Shown: positions 45,691 through 57,099 of the stretch, piece after piece
Numbering within the stretch: position 1 is the first letter of the stretch
How the letters are laid out: the number at the start of each line of letters is the position of its first letter
Assembly: GCA_963971405.1 (NCBI GenBank)
Contig: OZ020489.1
Coordinates: 46,144,510-46,208,509, forward strand
Length of the DNA: 64,000 nt
Direction of reading: 5' to 3'
From: Psococerastis gibbosa
Taxonomy: Eukaryota > Arthropoda > Insecta > Psocodea > Psocidae
Made by a program: the position numbers and the translations under genes
Notes under the pieces: model-generated
What the model was told of the DNA's origin: nothing
The model's database searches: none
Seen by the model: the letters and a program-made list of their open reading frames with translations, nothing else

Positions 45691-48320
45691 GTAAGTCGTC
45701 ACAGTCCGGTACTGGCATATTGTAACAGCGACCAGCCCCCGCCCCAGACAGTGGTTCCCATTATTTTGATGCCCCGCGCCTGACTCTGCCTCATGTTAAT
45801 TTCCCTCCTAACCAAAATCCTGGATATATCCCTGGAATAATGGGCGTCCGAGTTTGTGACTCACCGATTTTGATAACACGCCAGAATAGAATTCAAGTTT
45901 ATTTGAAATTTTGAGGGGAGAAGGTGGCTTAGGGGTCTGGGCCTACCCTACAAAATGACTGCCTCAACCTTTGTTTGGTGAACAAACAGAAAGTTATTGT
46001 CGAAATAGGTGCTTTTCGAGATATCGAATGCCAATTTGGAAATGGTTTTTAATTTATACCACTCCATTATGTAATTTTTGCATTCTGTGGTCATTACCGT
46101 TATTATTGTTGCGTTTCGATAAATTTTCGATTGATAACCGAAAAAGTCACTTTTAATTTTCAGTCAATTTTCTCGATAAGCACAAAATTTATGTGAACTA
46201 ATAATATAAAAATTGTTTTAAGATAATGTCTAGCTTCCATTAGCAGCTTAAGTAGTTCCTGTATTTATATCTTTGTTGAGCCCATGTAGACCTATGTAGA
46301 ACCACAATTCTTATTTATCACAAGGGAACAATTAAATACAAGTATCTAACGAAAATCCGCAAATAATTCAGAAAATACTTAAATTGACAATGAAAACCAG
46401 ATAATTTCTTAAAGCTTAAAGAAAGCATTTATTATCATTTCATAACCAATAGGTAGTAAACTTTCAGTTTTTCAAAAAAAAATTAATTTCAAAATGACGT
46501 TTTTAAAAAATTGATCGAAACTCAACAATATAATTCACAACATTAATAGCCATACCATTCAACGCAAGAAATTACATGTCGTTTGGAGTAGGCATTGCGG
46601 TTGTCGAGTTATTTAGGCGGCTATTCCACTTGTCAGTTTTTCTTAAATTTTGATAATGTCATTGACGGAAATATCACCAATGTTGCATTTATATTTTTAC
46701 ACATCATCCCACTTCTCTTCAATAATTGACGATTTTTGTTTTCAATTTTTTCCAATTTTGTAGGTTTGGCCGCCGTCTTTCGTTTATAATTTTATAATCT
46801 ACAAGAAATTTTATGATTTACATAATGAAATAATTCGTTCGTTTTCAAGAAATTAATTACAATTATTTATCCTCTCCAGACGACGCCATTGCTTAATGCT
46901 AGTTTATTATTGTTTGCAAAGCGTGATTTTACTCTATATCATCATTGATCAATAATTTTAACATACATAACTTAAAATGGACAATCACATAGAGAAAAAC
47001 AAAAATCGCATCAATTATTGATACGCACAAATTACGTAATATTGACAAGTGGAATTAAAAACCATATCCAACTTTGGCCTTCGATGTATCGAAAATTATT
47101 CTCATTTCGACAAGAACATTTTGTTTGTGTAGAAACACAAAACTAATGATATTCCTTAAAAAATATGAAACTCACTCCAGGATTCCGCGAGAAGAAAAAA
47201 TAAATGTATTATTTTCTGTCTAAAGTGTTATTTTCCGTATTTCGTATTTTCGTTACTCGTTGTTACAGTTGAGAAAACATGTGATGCCCCCTTGCTGGAC
47301 CACCCTGTATAGGCCATCGTCAGGCTACTGAAACAATCAACCATTTCACAAGGCTTGCTCAAAGTCTACAAAGATTATTTTATTGTGATTCAGTACAACC
47401 TGGTTCTCTTGAAATATTTTTTTTTTTGTAAAACTTGACTTGGTTGTATTTAATTTGTTTATTAGCTATTACAAAGAGAAAGTGTACATGCGTTAGTGAT
47501 GCTATATTAATTGTATATGTTGCAGTGGTTTCGAAGGGACCATATAGGCCTATTTGGTATAATGCTTGCTGCAATCGCTTGTGAATATTTTTGTATGGGA
47601 ATGCATTGAAATTGGAAGAACAGCAGCTTCAGTGAATTTTTCGACACTACAATATTTGTATATTATATATTTTAATTTATTTTACAGAAGACTAATGATT
47701 CTCATTGACACGCAGTGAGCAAGTTAGTTACAACGTACTCGTATAATTTTGTATTCTAAAATCAATGTTTTCATAGAATTTTATAACAAAGATGGAGTTT
47801 GGAATTTAAACGTGCGGGAGTGGGCTGGGACTAACTGTCAGTGACAGCCACGTTAAAAATTCAAAAGCTAAATGTAATTACAATTAAACTTGTTTCATCC
47901 GCGAGCTGTCAGCCACTCAACCACAATTCCTCTTCTTTAACAATTTTATTTACAGAGTACCGCACAGTTTCACTTGTTTGTTAGTTCTGCATATACTCAG
48001 CTGCATATTCTTGTTTTTTTTATTTCATCAGCATTGCATAGATTCCTGCTGCAGTACAAATGCCGACACAAGGCACCGATTTCCAAATATTTTGCAATCC
48101 AATGATTTTGCGGTGTTTTGGGCAAAATTAATTAATTCCTGGATGGTTCCAAAGCTCCAAAACAAGATTTCAAAAAAATCAGAGCAATTACTCGGCTGGT
48201 TTACGAGTATTCTATGAAATCGGTTTAATTCACTTTATCGCATGGGGGGGGGGGGGGGGAGCTCTGGAGGTTGTGCACTATAGGACTTGGCACTTGTTGA
48301 TATTATAAATATATTAAATT
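45691..48320. other. Probable eyeless intron 4, first part
   Basis: It follows donor GTAAGT at 45691. The family G MITE at 46617-47056 is the only element recognised. TAATTACAATTA at 47875-47886 is a paired homeodomain-type core. No coding exon. Confidence 0.45.
46617..47056. mobile_element. Family G MITE, longer copy
   Basis: GGCGGCTATTCCACTTGTCA at the left and TATTGACAAGTGGAATTAAA at the right are the inverted ends also seen at 23117-23238. CTTCAATAATTGACG and ATCAATTATTGATACGCACA sit inside. The interior is longer (about 440 bp in total) and AT-rich. It could be the less-deleted parent form. Confidence 0.6.
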
Positions 48321-48480
48321 ATGGTGGCGGGCGATCGGATATGAATTTTTGCCCGCGAGCTAATGGCAGATAAAGGCGCCGGAATGGGCCCCGGTCGATA
48401 CGTGACGTCACCGCTACCTCCCCCTCCCCCCTTAATGACCCATCATCACCGTTCTGACTTGTCTTAAGGTGCGCTGCGAG
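48320..48480. promoter_or_regulatory. GC-rich block with CRE, candidate intronic regulatory element
   Basis: Within AT-rich intron DNA this stretch holds GCTAATGGCAGATAAAGGCG, GGGCCCCGG and CGTGACGTCACC (TGACGTCA at 48403-48410). It does not match repeats in this window. TAAT, GATA and CRE cores close together suggest, but do not show, an enhancer. Confidence 0.25.
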
Positions 48481-49319
48481 TACCACAGATAAACCGTGAC
48501 AAAAGACCAGTGTGGATGTTCAAGTGTTGAACTCTATTAAAATGTTTAGTTCAAATTGTATAACAAGTATAAACTAAAAGATATTGGATTGGACATTGTA
48601 GGCTATTTAGTATTTGTTGGACAGACTAGCACAGCTACACACCAATCTAACCAAACAGGTCGTCTCTAAATAACTTTATTGCATAAATGCAATGGTTCAT
48701 TAATTATCAATTTTAAAGGAACTTACAGTAGGTTGATTAAGGTTTGGACATTTAACGTCCGACGTTGGGGAGGAAAACCCCAGTTTGGCAATTTTACTGG
48801 TCTGTCAGACATTTGATGAAAGTAAGAATGATCGTAAAAGTTATGGAAATGGAAAAAAATGGAACAAAATTCATTAAAAAATAAAACGTTATGAATGAAC
48901 ACCACACCACGAGAAAACTATTTGTTTGTAATTTGGCATTTTACATTTTTGGCACCGGACGGTAAAAAAGTTACTCCTGTTCCGGCGTTATGGGAGGCTC
49001 ACTGGCCACGTTTTTTTTTTATTTAAAAGAAAAGTAGTGTAACTTATAAGTTAAAATATTATAAAATTTCGGATGTTATTGCATCAAATTTAAACAATTC
49101 ATAACAAAATTCATTATTTTAAAAACATTAAAATAATAAAGGTCAATTTTTATTAGCTAATTAGCTAAACTATAACGAAATTATGCATTAAATTTTGAAC
49201 GAAAAGATTAAGTCCGAACTTGGTGATCATGCATTTATGTACGCGTACGCACCGCTGCTGTTGACAAGGTCACTGGGCGGCACTAGTTCACTGGGTTGGT
49301 GCCTAGTAGCTAGGGCGCC

Positions 49320-49694
49320 GGTTCCATAAGACTTGATATGGCCCGGGCCATGCCAATATTCAGATTGGTATGGCTCAGCCATATAATTTTAGGAATAACC
49401 ACCTCATATTTCAGTGCAATTTGATAAATAAATTCACTATTTTTCATTGCACTTATTTAGAACAAGTCTTATAATTTATTATGAAAATTAAAAATTGAAG
49501 GAAATAAAATCGATTTTTTAAATCGAAATTGGCGGGAGGCAACAGATTTATTGAAATGATGGTTACAGAGTGAAGCCATCATATATTTATTGGGGGAGGG
49601 GGGGGGGGCAAATTGACTCCTTCCCCCCTAAAAAAAGATTTCCTCGGCAATGTTGGGCCATACCAATAATGTTCACAACTCGGCGCCCATGGTA
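49320..49694. mobile_element. Possible hAT-like MITE with G run
   Basis: The left end CTAGGGCGCCGG and right end CGGCGCCCATGGTA are partly inverted. GGCCATGCCAATATTC and GGGCCATACCAATAATG form inner inverted blocks. CCTAGTAG and CCTAGTAT flank it (7 of 8). A G run lies at about 49600-49608. Confidence 0.45.
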
Positions 49695-51285
49695 CCTAGT
49701 ATTATGGAAATGAGCACCAGGCCTTGGACCTTCAGTGTAGTGTATACTATACCTTTATATAGTCTGGGTACCCTTTAGCCCTATACAAAGTACTTCGTGT
49801 GCTTTTCCAGGGCGGATTTTCTCCTTTTATGCGTATTAATAAACATAGACAATATCCACCCTGTTGGATTAGGAATTGGGGTCGAAACTTAATCTAGATT
49901 ATGACTTGTTGTAGATGGGCAATCTTGCAATCAATTTTATGAGGAACTGCACAGTGGAAACCATCAACTTCAAGGTAAATTTCTGGCCATCCCATTTCAT
50001 TCCATACTATATTTGCGATATTAATTTATCAATATTAACATATAATAAAATATAAATAACAAAAATATGAAATGAAGAATAACTAACGAGTATTCACAGA
50101 GTTTTAAAACGGCGTGGGCCGTCCAGAGGTTGGCAGAGCAACTATTGTTTGATAAAGCTAGCGCTCCAGTTAGTTCATTTTACGCAATCGGCGTACTTTT
50201 CATTGCAGAAATGAGGTAAACGCAGGACCGTATAACAGGTACAAATCCGCCCGATTAGCGGAATAATGTATGTGGGTAATAGGGGTGATAGGCCTAGCAA
50301 GGCTGTTCCAAGGAAATCTGAGAGAGGGCGTCTCCCCTGGGGAAAATGTTTGCTAAAGTAGTTCACATCATCGCATGAATTAAGGCTCGGAAATGAATCC
50401 TGGACGGCAACGCAATGCGTTGGTAGATGGCCAGGAACGTCACAAACATTAAAAAAAGAATCTTCAGGTGCAGTGTACAGCCCCTTCATGTTGGCGCTCA
50501 CGCCAGGGGTGCAAGATCCTTAACAGGAAACCTGGCTTGGGCGCTGCCGGTTTCGCTAATTTCTCTTTAATGGCTATTTGTGTAATTAACCATAATGCCA
50601 AGTTTGATGAAGGCCACATAGATAAACCCACGTTTATTACAGGGCCGTATCCAGTGGTGTTTGGGTGTTTATGGTCTGCGCTAGTACAATGTGCATTTAT
50701 TCAATTTAAAACCCATATAGAAACTAATAAATATAAACTGCTAAAATGCTAGAGGGAAGAATTCTTGCGAGAGTTTTTGTCTTGAGTTTTCTTCTTTTTG
50801 TCTTGCAAAATTTCTTGCCCTGCAGGGGGTTAACTTAATTTTCTTGCCTTACAAGATCAGTTTCATAATCTTCTAATCTAAAAAATTGCAACGACAATTA
50901 TATTTTTACTTGAGGCATGATTATGACTTTGGTGTGAAACTCCGAACAAGTATGGCGTCCACTCCTAATTGTCTATCGTGGCCAACTACCACAGCAAAAC
51001 AGTGGGAGCATATCCTGTACCCTCAATTTTACAGTCACGGAAACTAAACTGTCGGTAGACTTGATTTGAGAAATTTCAAAGTATACTTGCAAGTTATACA
51101 GATGGCAGAGGCGGAGAACTGCGCAAGTTGAAACCAAACCTGACATTTCCTGCCTTTCCTCACCACATGTTTCCACATTATACAATGTAATGTTAGTTGT
51201 CAACTGATATGCGCGGTCGAGGATTATCACTGAAATTCGGCAATTCCAAGACAATGCTCAATATATTTAAAACCCCTTAAAACTC
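49695..51285. other. Non-coding stretch
   Basis: No exon or element recognised, apart from CAGGGCGGATTTTCTCC at about 49808, which resembles a lone hAT-like MITE end. The 108-codon minus frame at 50175-50501 has no motif I can name. Confidence 0.35.
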
Positions 51286-51289
51286 AATT

Positions 51290-52438
51290 GCATATTCTGG
51301 AACGAACAGACCAATACATTGTAACAGTAGTAACAATGACAGGGCACCCAATGTATTGGAGCGTGAATTGTCCATAATTTCTTCAAAAAATAATTTCTTG
51401 AAGCTCCAGATCCAGATCCAAATATTTCTTTGGGAAAGCAATCTATTTAGTTTTGTTACTCTATTGAACACCTAAAACATACATGGAGGTAGAAATCATC
51501 GATACATAGGTTCCCAGAAAAAATATTTTTTAGTCATTTTTCATGAAAATTGAGTTATTTTTATTTTTTTACCCCCAAACGGCAAACGACCCGCCGCATT
51601 TTGTTAACATAAATAACGAATACAATATGTGATTTCATTTCATTCAGCCACTAGTGTGCGACAAATGTCCGGTTTATTCATAGTTTTTGCTTTCCAATTT
51701 ATACATAGTACTAAGGAAAGCTTTGTGACGGTCCAAATTTTCGATTCCAAGATTTCAACGGAATTACACGTTTTAAGGTCCCAGGAACCCAAAAAAGTTT
51801 TTACGAAATGTCTGTCTGTCTGTCTGTCGCCCTGTCTGTCTGTTCACCGATTTCCGGGAAAACAACTAAGTCAATTATGATGAAATTCGGCATGTAGGTT
51901 TACAAAAATCATGTCTCAGAATAATTATTTTTATTTTTGGTTAACTCAATTAAGGGGGGTTTCATTCTCAAAAAACTCCAAAAAAACGTCTAAAAAAATT
52001 ATTTCTCAAAAACAGCTCCAACGATTTCTTTTAAATTCACATATATTGTAGTCGTAATTAATGTTGATAAAATGCTGGGGGTCGCTTGCCCCTTGATAGT
52101 TTGCTTCTGGGGGTAAAAAAATTAAAATAACTAAATTTTCATAAAAAAATTAAAATAACTAAATTTTAATAAAAAATGACTAAAAAATAATTTTTCTGCG
52201 AAACCTTTCTATCGATGATGTCTACCTTCAGGCATGTTTTGGGTGTTAAATTGAGTAACGAAACCGGACAGGTAACTTTCCCAAAATACTATTTGGTTTT
52301 GTGTAAAAAAATGTTTTTTAAAAAAAATTATAGAAAATTCACGCTGAAATGCATTGCGTGCTCTGCTATTATCGCTGTGTGGTAATGTGTTGGCCTGACC
52401 TATCTAGAATTTACCTCACCTCCAGTGACGTCAGGTGG
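51290..52438. mobile_element. Family A pair: minus fragment then plus copy
   Basis: 51290-51640 is a minus fragment of the divergent subfamily (TTGCATATTCTGGAACGAAC, AATGACAGGGCACCCAATG, TACCCCC). 51688-52438 is a plus copy from GCTTTCCAATTTATACATAG to CCAGTGACGTCAGGTGGAC, with TGACGTCA at 52426-52433. The plus copy is cut where its C run should begin. An AACTAAATTTT(C/A)ATAAAAAA unit is duplicated at 52125-52185. Confidence 0.65.
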
Positions 52439-52439
52439 A

Positions 52440-52945
52440 CAATTCTAGAATTGAAGGTAGATTGAAAGGTCTGACTATGGAATTTGGGAGGCTATTGAGG
52501 GGGACTGTACGCTGTGCTGAGTATGATGGGCATTCCAATATGATATGCTGCATAGGGTTTCAGTTATATATTCGGACAAGTATCGCAAATGCCACTGGGG
52601 CACCTATCTTCCACAACTACCTCTTCGTGACCCCGTGGCCACTTCTCAGTCTTGTAATGGTCGTATAAAATATTTTGTGGGTTGTGACTAGTAACCTTTA
52701 AACCATGGAGACAACGACACTTGTAGGAAGATCTCCTTATACTGGACCCCAGCTGGGTAGGTGGAGAGTAGTCCCTACCACTTCGCCAACAGTGTCTGTC
52801 TTTGATGTGTAAACCCAAGTAGGACGGGGGACATACTGGGTCTTGAATGTCAATGCACCCATGACGGGTAACTTCCTTGGCCAAAGCGTCTGCCATCTCG
52901 TTTCCTACGATCCCAATATGCGCCTTAATCCAAATAAATTGGTGT
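52440..52945 (-). pseudogene. Non-LTR retrotransposon RNase H domain and C-terminus, broken
   Basis: Read on the minus strand from about 52942: QFIWIKAHIGIVGNEMADAL, then AKEV and a Cys/His-containing tail. WIKAH.G..GNE.AD.LAK is the end of the RNase H domain, with the His and Asp expected near the active site, found in I/Jockey/R1-type LINEs. After a stop near 52564 another frame gives MQHIILECPSYSAQR (about 52550-52500), the usual C-terminal zinc-binding piece. It lies exactly between two oppositely oriented family A fragments. Confidence 0.75.
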
Positions 52946-52964
52946 TAAATAAAAAATAAAATAA

Positions 52965-54096
52965 ATGAATATGTGAATTTAAAGGAAATCGTTGGAGCCG
53001 TTTTTGAGAAATAATTGTTTAATACTTTTTTTTAGTTTTTTGAGAATAACCCACACCCCCCCCCCCCCCAAATGGAGTTAGGCCTGACCCAAAATGAATA
53101 AAAAATGGTCCTGAGGTATGACTTTTGTTTTGTGAACCTACATGCCAAATTTCATCAAAATTGACCGAGTAGTTTGCCCGGAAATCGATGAACAGATGGA
53201 CAGACAGAGCGACAGACAAACAGACAGACATTTCGTAAAAATTGCTTTTTTGGGTCCTGGGACCTTGGAGTTGAAAATTTGAACCGTCACAAAGCTTACC
53301 TTATATGTATATGTAAACTATGTAAAAATTGGATAGCAATAATATGATATTTTCATAGTAAATAATTTTCCTAGGGTTACATTTTGGTTTACCTCGACAT
53401 TCCCTATTCCAAAGCACTAAATTGATCGATGGGACGATTGTATGGTCTACAAAAAATAATAATTATTTCTTCAAAACCAAAACTTAGCTTTGGAAAGCAA
53501 TTAGCGGTTTGGTTTTGTAACTTTATTTAACCCACAAAATATACCAGCGGTCCGATCATGGCGTTTATAATACCGGGTTTAATACCTAATACCCTGGTAT
53601 TATTAATTTAAACAACATAATTTTACAATGGAAAGTGCTATTTTAAATTCGTTTGTAGCCTTACAGTTTTAACCCAAGCAGCAGTCTGATCATGGCAATT
53701 TTAATATCGGGGTTAATACAAGTCACGTGATGGTATTAATTCCATCGTTTAAAATAAATGAACTGCAAATGTCAGAATTTTTTAATTTTTGATGTTGGTA
53801 ATTGTCGCAAGATTGCTAAGCGCGGAAAATTGAAATTGTGAATACTTAAACAATTGAATCATTTTCAGCTATATTTTTTTAGTGAGTTTCTTCATTTTTT
53901 CATTTTCAAATTTTTAAATTGACCGAGTAGTTTGCCCACAAATCGACGAACAGACAAACTGACCGACAGAAAGAAATGTTGTAAAAAAATAAATTTTTTG
54001 TTTTTGTTTTGTTTTTTGGTAGCTCAAAACGTAAAAACCCGTTGAAATTTTGACCACCACCAAGCTTTTCTTATGCTAACGTATAAATAGGAAAGG
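52965..54096 (-). mobile_element. Two minus-strand family A fragments in tandem
   Basis: 52965-53340 is a right half (GGAAATCGTTGGAGCCGTTT, C run at 53057-53069, GACAGACAGAGCGACAGAC, ending ATTGGATAGCAATAAT). 53345-54096 is a diverged copy (AATAATTTTCCTAGGGTTAC, CCCTATTCCAAAGCACTAAAT, GACAGACAAACTGACCGACA, TATAAATAGGAAAGG). It carries an unrelated insert around 53540-53870 in which AATAC(C/A)GGG(T/G)TTAATAC occurs twice. Confidence 0.55.
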
Positions 54097-54099
54097 AAA

Positions 54100-55456
54100 T
54101 ACCATTGGCATATACCTTGGCATTTTCGGGACTACAATGTTACAATGTTTATTTGAATCTGCAGCCTTCAATGTTGTCTGTTATTTCTTTAGTTGAAAAA
54201 CAATTAGTGTCAATCGTGTGACCCGGAACCGTTCTCTGTGTTTCTAATTTGAGGTGGATCAAAAAAAAAAAAAAAAAAAAAAAAACACAATATAATGATG
54301 TATCTGTCCCTGCGCGTATCTCGACAACTATTTACATACTGTGTGTCGACCCTTGGCTGTCTTGTCTTACTGATAAATTGTTTATCGTAGTGTCTATGCA
54401 AATTGGGCCTTCTTTGCAAATTACTGACTTAGACGAGGGAGGATTTTACACAAAAATTCTTTAGAAACGAAAAATTCCAGAAACAGTATATTTTAATAAG
54501 CAAGGGTAGGGATCCCACAAAATTCCTCAAATTTAATATCGCGATTCCTCAAGCACGGGGTATTCGATAAGTACCCTCTCCCCTTGCCTCCAAACCGAGG
54601 GGAAAGGTATGATGGCGCCCTCCCCAGCACCCGTCGTATTTTCATTTCTTTTGTAAGCGAGCACATGCTGCTCATCCTATGCTTACCTTCACCATTGATT
54701 TGGATACCTATGGGCAAAATATTAGAAAAATATCTAATTTTACCTACATTTACAACGTAAGCAAGCCAAGCTGCCTCAGCTACAGCTACCGCTGCTCAAA
54801 AGGTATGCGAAATAATAGCGATGAGAGGGGTCTGGTTCCCTGTTGATTTTTCTTTTTCATTACCTATATATTCCGGCAAAAACATTGTTTCTGCATGCAA
54901 ATGAGCTGGCATGTTGTCTCCTTCTACCCATGCACAATTTAAAATCTATATAAAGGAAAATCTGACTTGAGGGCTACAGACAGCAGCATTTATCGTTCCC
55001 CACACTCTTATAGCAAACTAAATTAAACTGCTGTATTTGCAGTAGCCGTGGAGAAAGACAAAATAAAGACTATTTTTTGTCCATTTTATCAACTAATCTT
55101 AGATTGCACTAAATGTATCTTATTGCTAACATGATGCTATTGGAAAATGTACAATAATTAGGTACTTCACTAGACTAGTATGATTTTTCTTACTTTCCAA
55201 AAAAATAGGAGTAAGTCATCACAAAAGTATACCATTTATACGCTAGGGGGCCAAGAAAATATATAATAATGTAGCTCATTTACAATTTTTGTTTTGAAAA
55301 GTGTCACAAAGAATTAACTTGGTCAAGAATATTTTGTATCGGTGCTACGTAACTTCAGGCATGCTTTGGGGGTGTAACAAACAGATTGTTTTATAAAGCA
55401 GGTTTTGGTTTTTGAATAAAAAATATTTTTTAATAATAGAGTAGTATAGTAAACAG
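54100..55456. other. Non-coding stretch
   Basis: It holds a 26-base poly-A at 54259-54284 and no recognised exon. Around 55330-55440, CTTCAGGCATGCTTTGGGGGTG and TTTGGTTTTTGAATAAAAAA are a faint family A remnant. Confidence 0.4.
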
Positions 55457-57089
55457 CAGTGGCGTAGCGAGGCCATTTCATGAAATATCAAGTTCAGACC
55501 TGTCTAAAATATTAGGACCAACAGAAAAAATGTAAAGGAGCATTTCTTCAAATAAATATTCTTGGCGGCTGTACTATTGATATTTCCCGTAAAAATCGAC
55601 ATTATACAAAAAACACACAGTAGCGGTACCAAGGGCGGGTCCAGGACAGATTTTCGGAGGGGGCCATTCCGGGAAAAGTGAGTGAGGCTACCAAGCCAAA
55701 TTAATTTTTAGCGATTGTGCAAATGGTGTGGTTGTTAGCTAGGTTGGCTTAGTAATAGAAACAATAAGTCCTTATTTACAGTGCATTGCTTGAAAAGCCC
55801 ATGCGCCTGATGTAGAAAGGTACCAATGGAGGGTTTGGGGGTCTCCCCCAGGGGGGGGATTAATTAATTGCAAAATAGAAGTGCAAAATAGTGGGGTGTT
55901 ACGCATATTAACACCAGTAAACTATACATTTTTTTAAGCTTACAAAGGAATGCATACGGTAAATGTTTATTTATATTGCTGGAAACAAGGGGGCCCAGGG
56001 GGGGAAAATTTTGAAAATATAAGTTCAAAATAGTGGGGGTTTACGATTTTTACAGCAATAAATCATAGATATTTTAAAGCTTACAAAGGAATGCTTACGA
56101 TAAATAAGGCGCGGATCTAGAATGAGACCAAGGAGGGGGGTAAGATTAAATTTCGATTTTTTATTTTTATGAATATAGGGCTGATATTGGGGTTTTACGC
56201 ATTTTCAGAGCAATGAGGGTGCTAAATTATTGGTAATTAATACAATCGAGCACAAGGGGGGCCCTGGGGTTGCCCCCGAGAGAAAATTTGTGAAAAATAG
56301 GACTGAATTAGTGAGGTTTTACTCATTTTGAGGACCCTAATGGGGGGGGGGGGGGCTATAGCCCCCATAGCTCCCCCGTAGATCCGCGCCTGCGATAAAT
56401 GGTTATTTATATTGCTGGAAACAGGGGGGCCCAGGGGTCTCCCCCGGGGGAAAATTTTGAAAATATAAGTTCAACTTCAAAATAGTGGGGTTTTACGAAT
56501 TTTCAGCAGTAAAATTTATAATTTAAACATGGAAGACATATTCATGTTACCATGGCCATCCTTCATTCGCTTTTTCTTTTTGATCCTCCTTTCAGTGGGG
56601 AATTCAAAATTCCCTGCTATTTCGGTCGCCCTTGAAATTGACTTCCCGCCTTTCCAAGAATGATATCAAAGAATCAAGATGCTTAATTACATTGTCAATG
56701 GACAATCCGGGTTTTTTCGAGCGCATTCTGAACCATGTCCCCCTCGCATAGAAATTTTATTCTATAGTGTTCATCTCATCATTGATAAAATTTATATAAA
56801 CAAAACAATAACAAACCAAACGTCAAAAACAAAACGTGTCATTAATCAGTAGTTCCAGCAGAATTGAATTTTACTGTCCACGCCACGCCATAATTTTCCC
56901 ACGCCCGCCAAAAAGTTTGTTTCTTGCTTCTTTCAATGCGGACTAAACTTAAAATAATTCGTTCTATTAAAACAAATTATACTTTATTTGCTCAATAAAT
57001 TGCTATATCAATTTTTTTCTTCCTCTCTTTTTGGCGCCCCTTCTTATCGGGCGCCGGGGGCGGATCGCCCCCCCCTCGCTACGCCACTG
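55457..57089. mobile_element. hAT-like non-autonomous element with exact 8-bp duplication
   Basis: The ends are CAGTGGCGTAGCGAGG and CCTCGCTACGCCACTG, perfect 16-bp inverted repeats. GTAAACAG lies at 55449-55456 and 57090-57097. Length is 1633 bp. The interior holds at least three units of about 140-160 bp (AAAATAGTGGGG…TTACG…GCTTACAAAGGAATGC…TATTGCTGGAAACA.GGGGGCCCAGGG), a SINE tail fragment (55739-55785) and a nested MITE (56106-56392). No transposase frame. A CAGNGG end with an 8-bp duplication is the hAT pattern. Confidence 0.85.
56106..56392. mobile_element. Nested hAT-like MITE with exact 8-bp duplication
   Basis: The ends AAGGCGCGGATCTA and TAGATCCGCGCCTG are inverted (one terminal mismatch). 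CGATAAAT lies at 56098-56105 and 56393-56400. It interrupts one of the tandem units of the 55457-57089 element, which reads continuously once the insert and one duplication are ignored. A G run lies at 56342-56355. Confidence 0.85.
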
Positions 57090-57099
57090 GTAAACAGTA

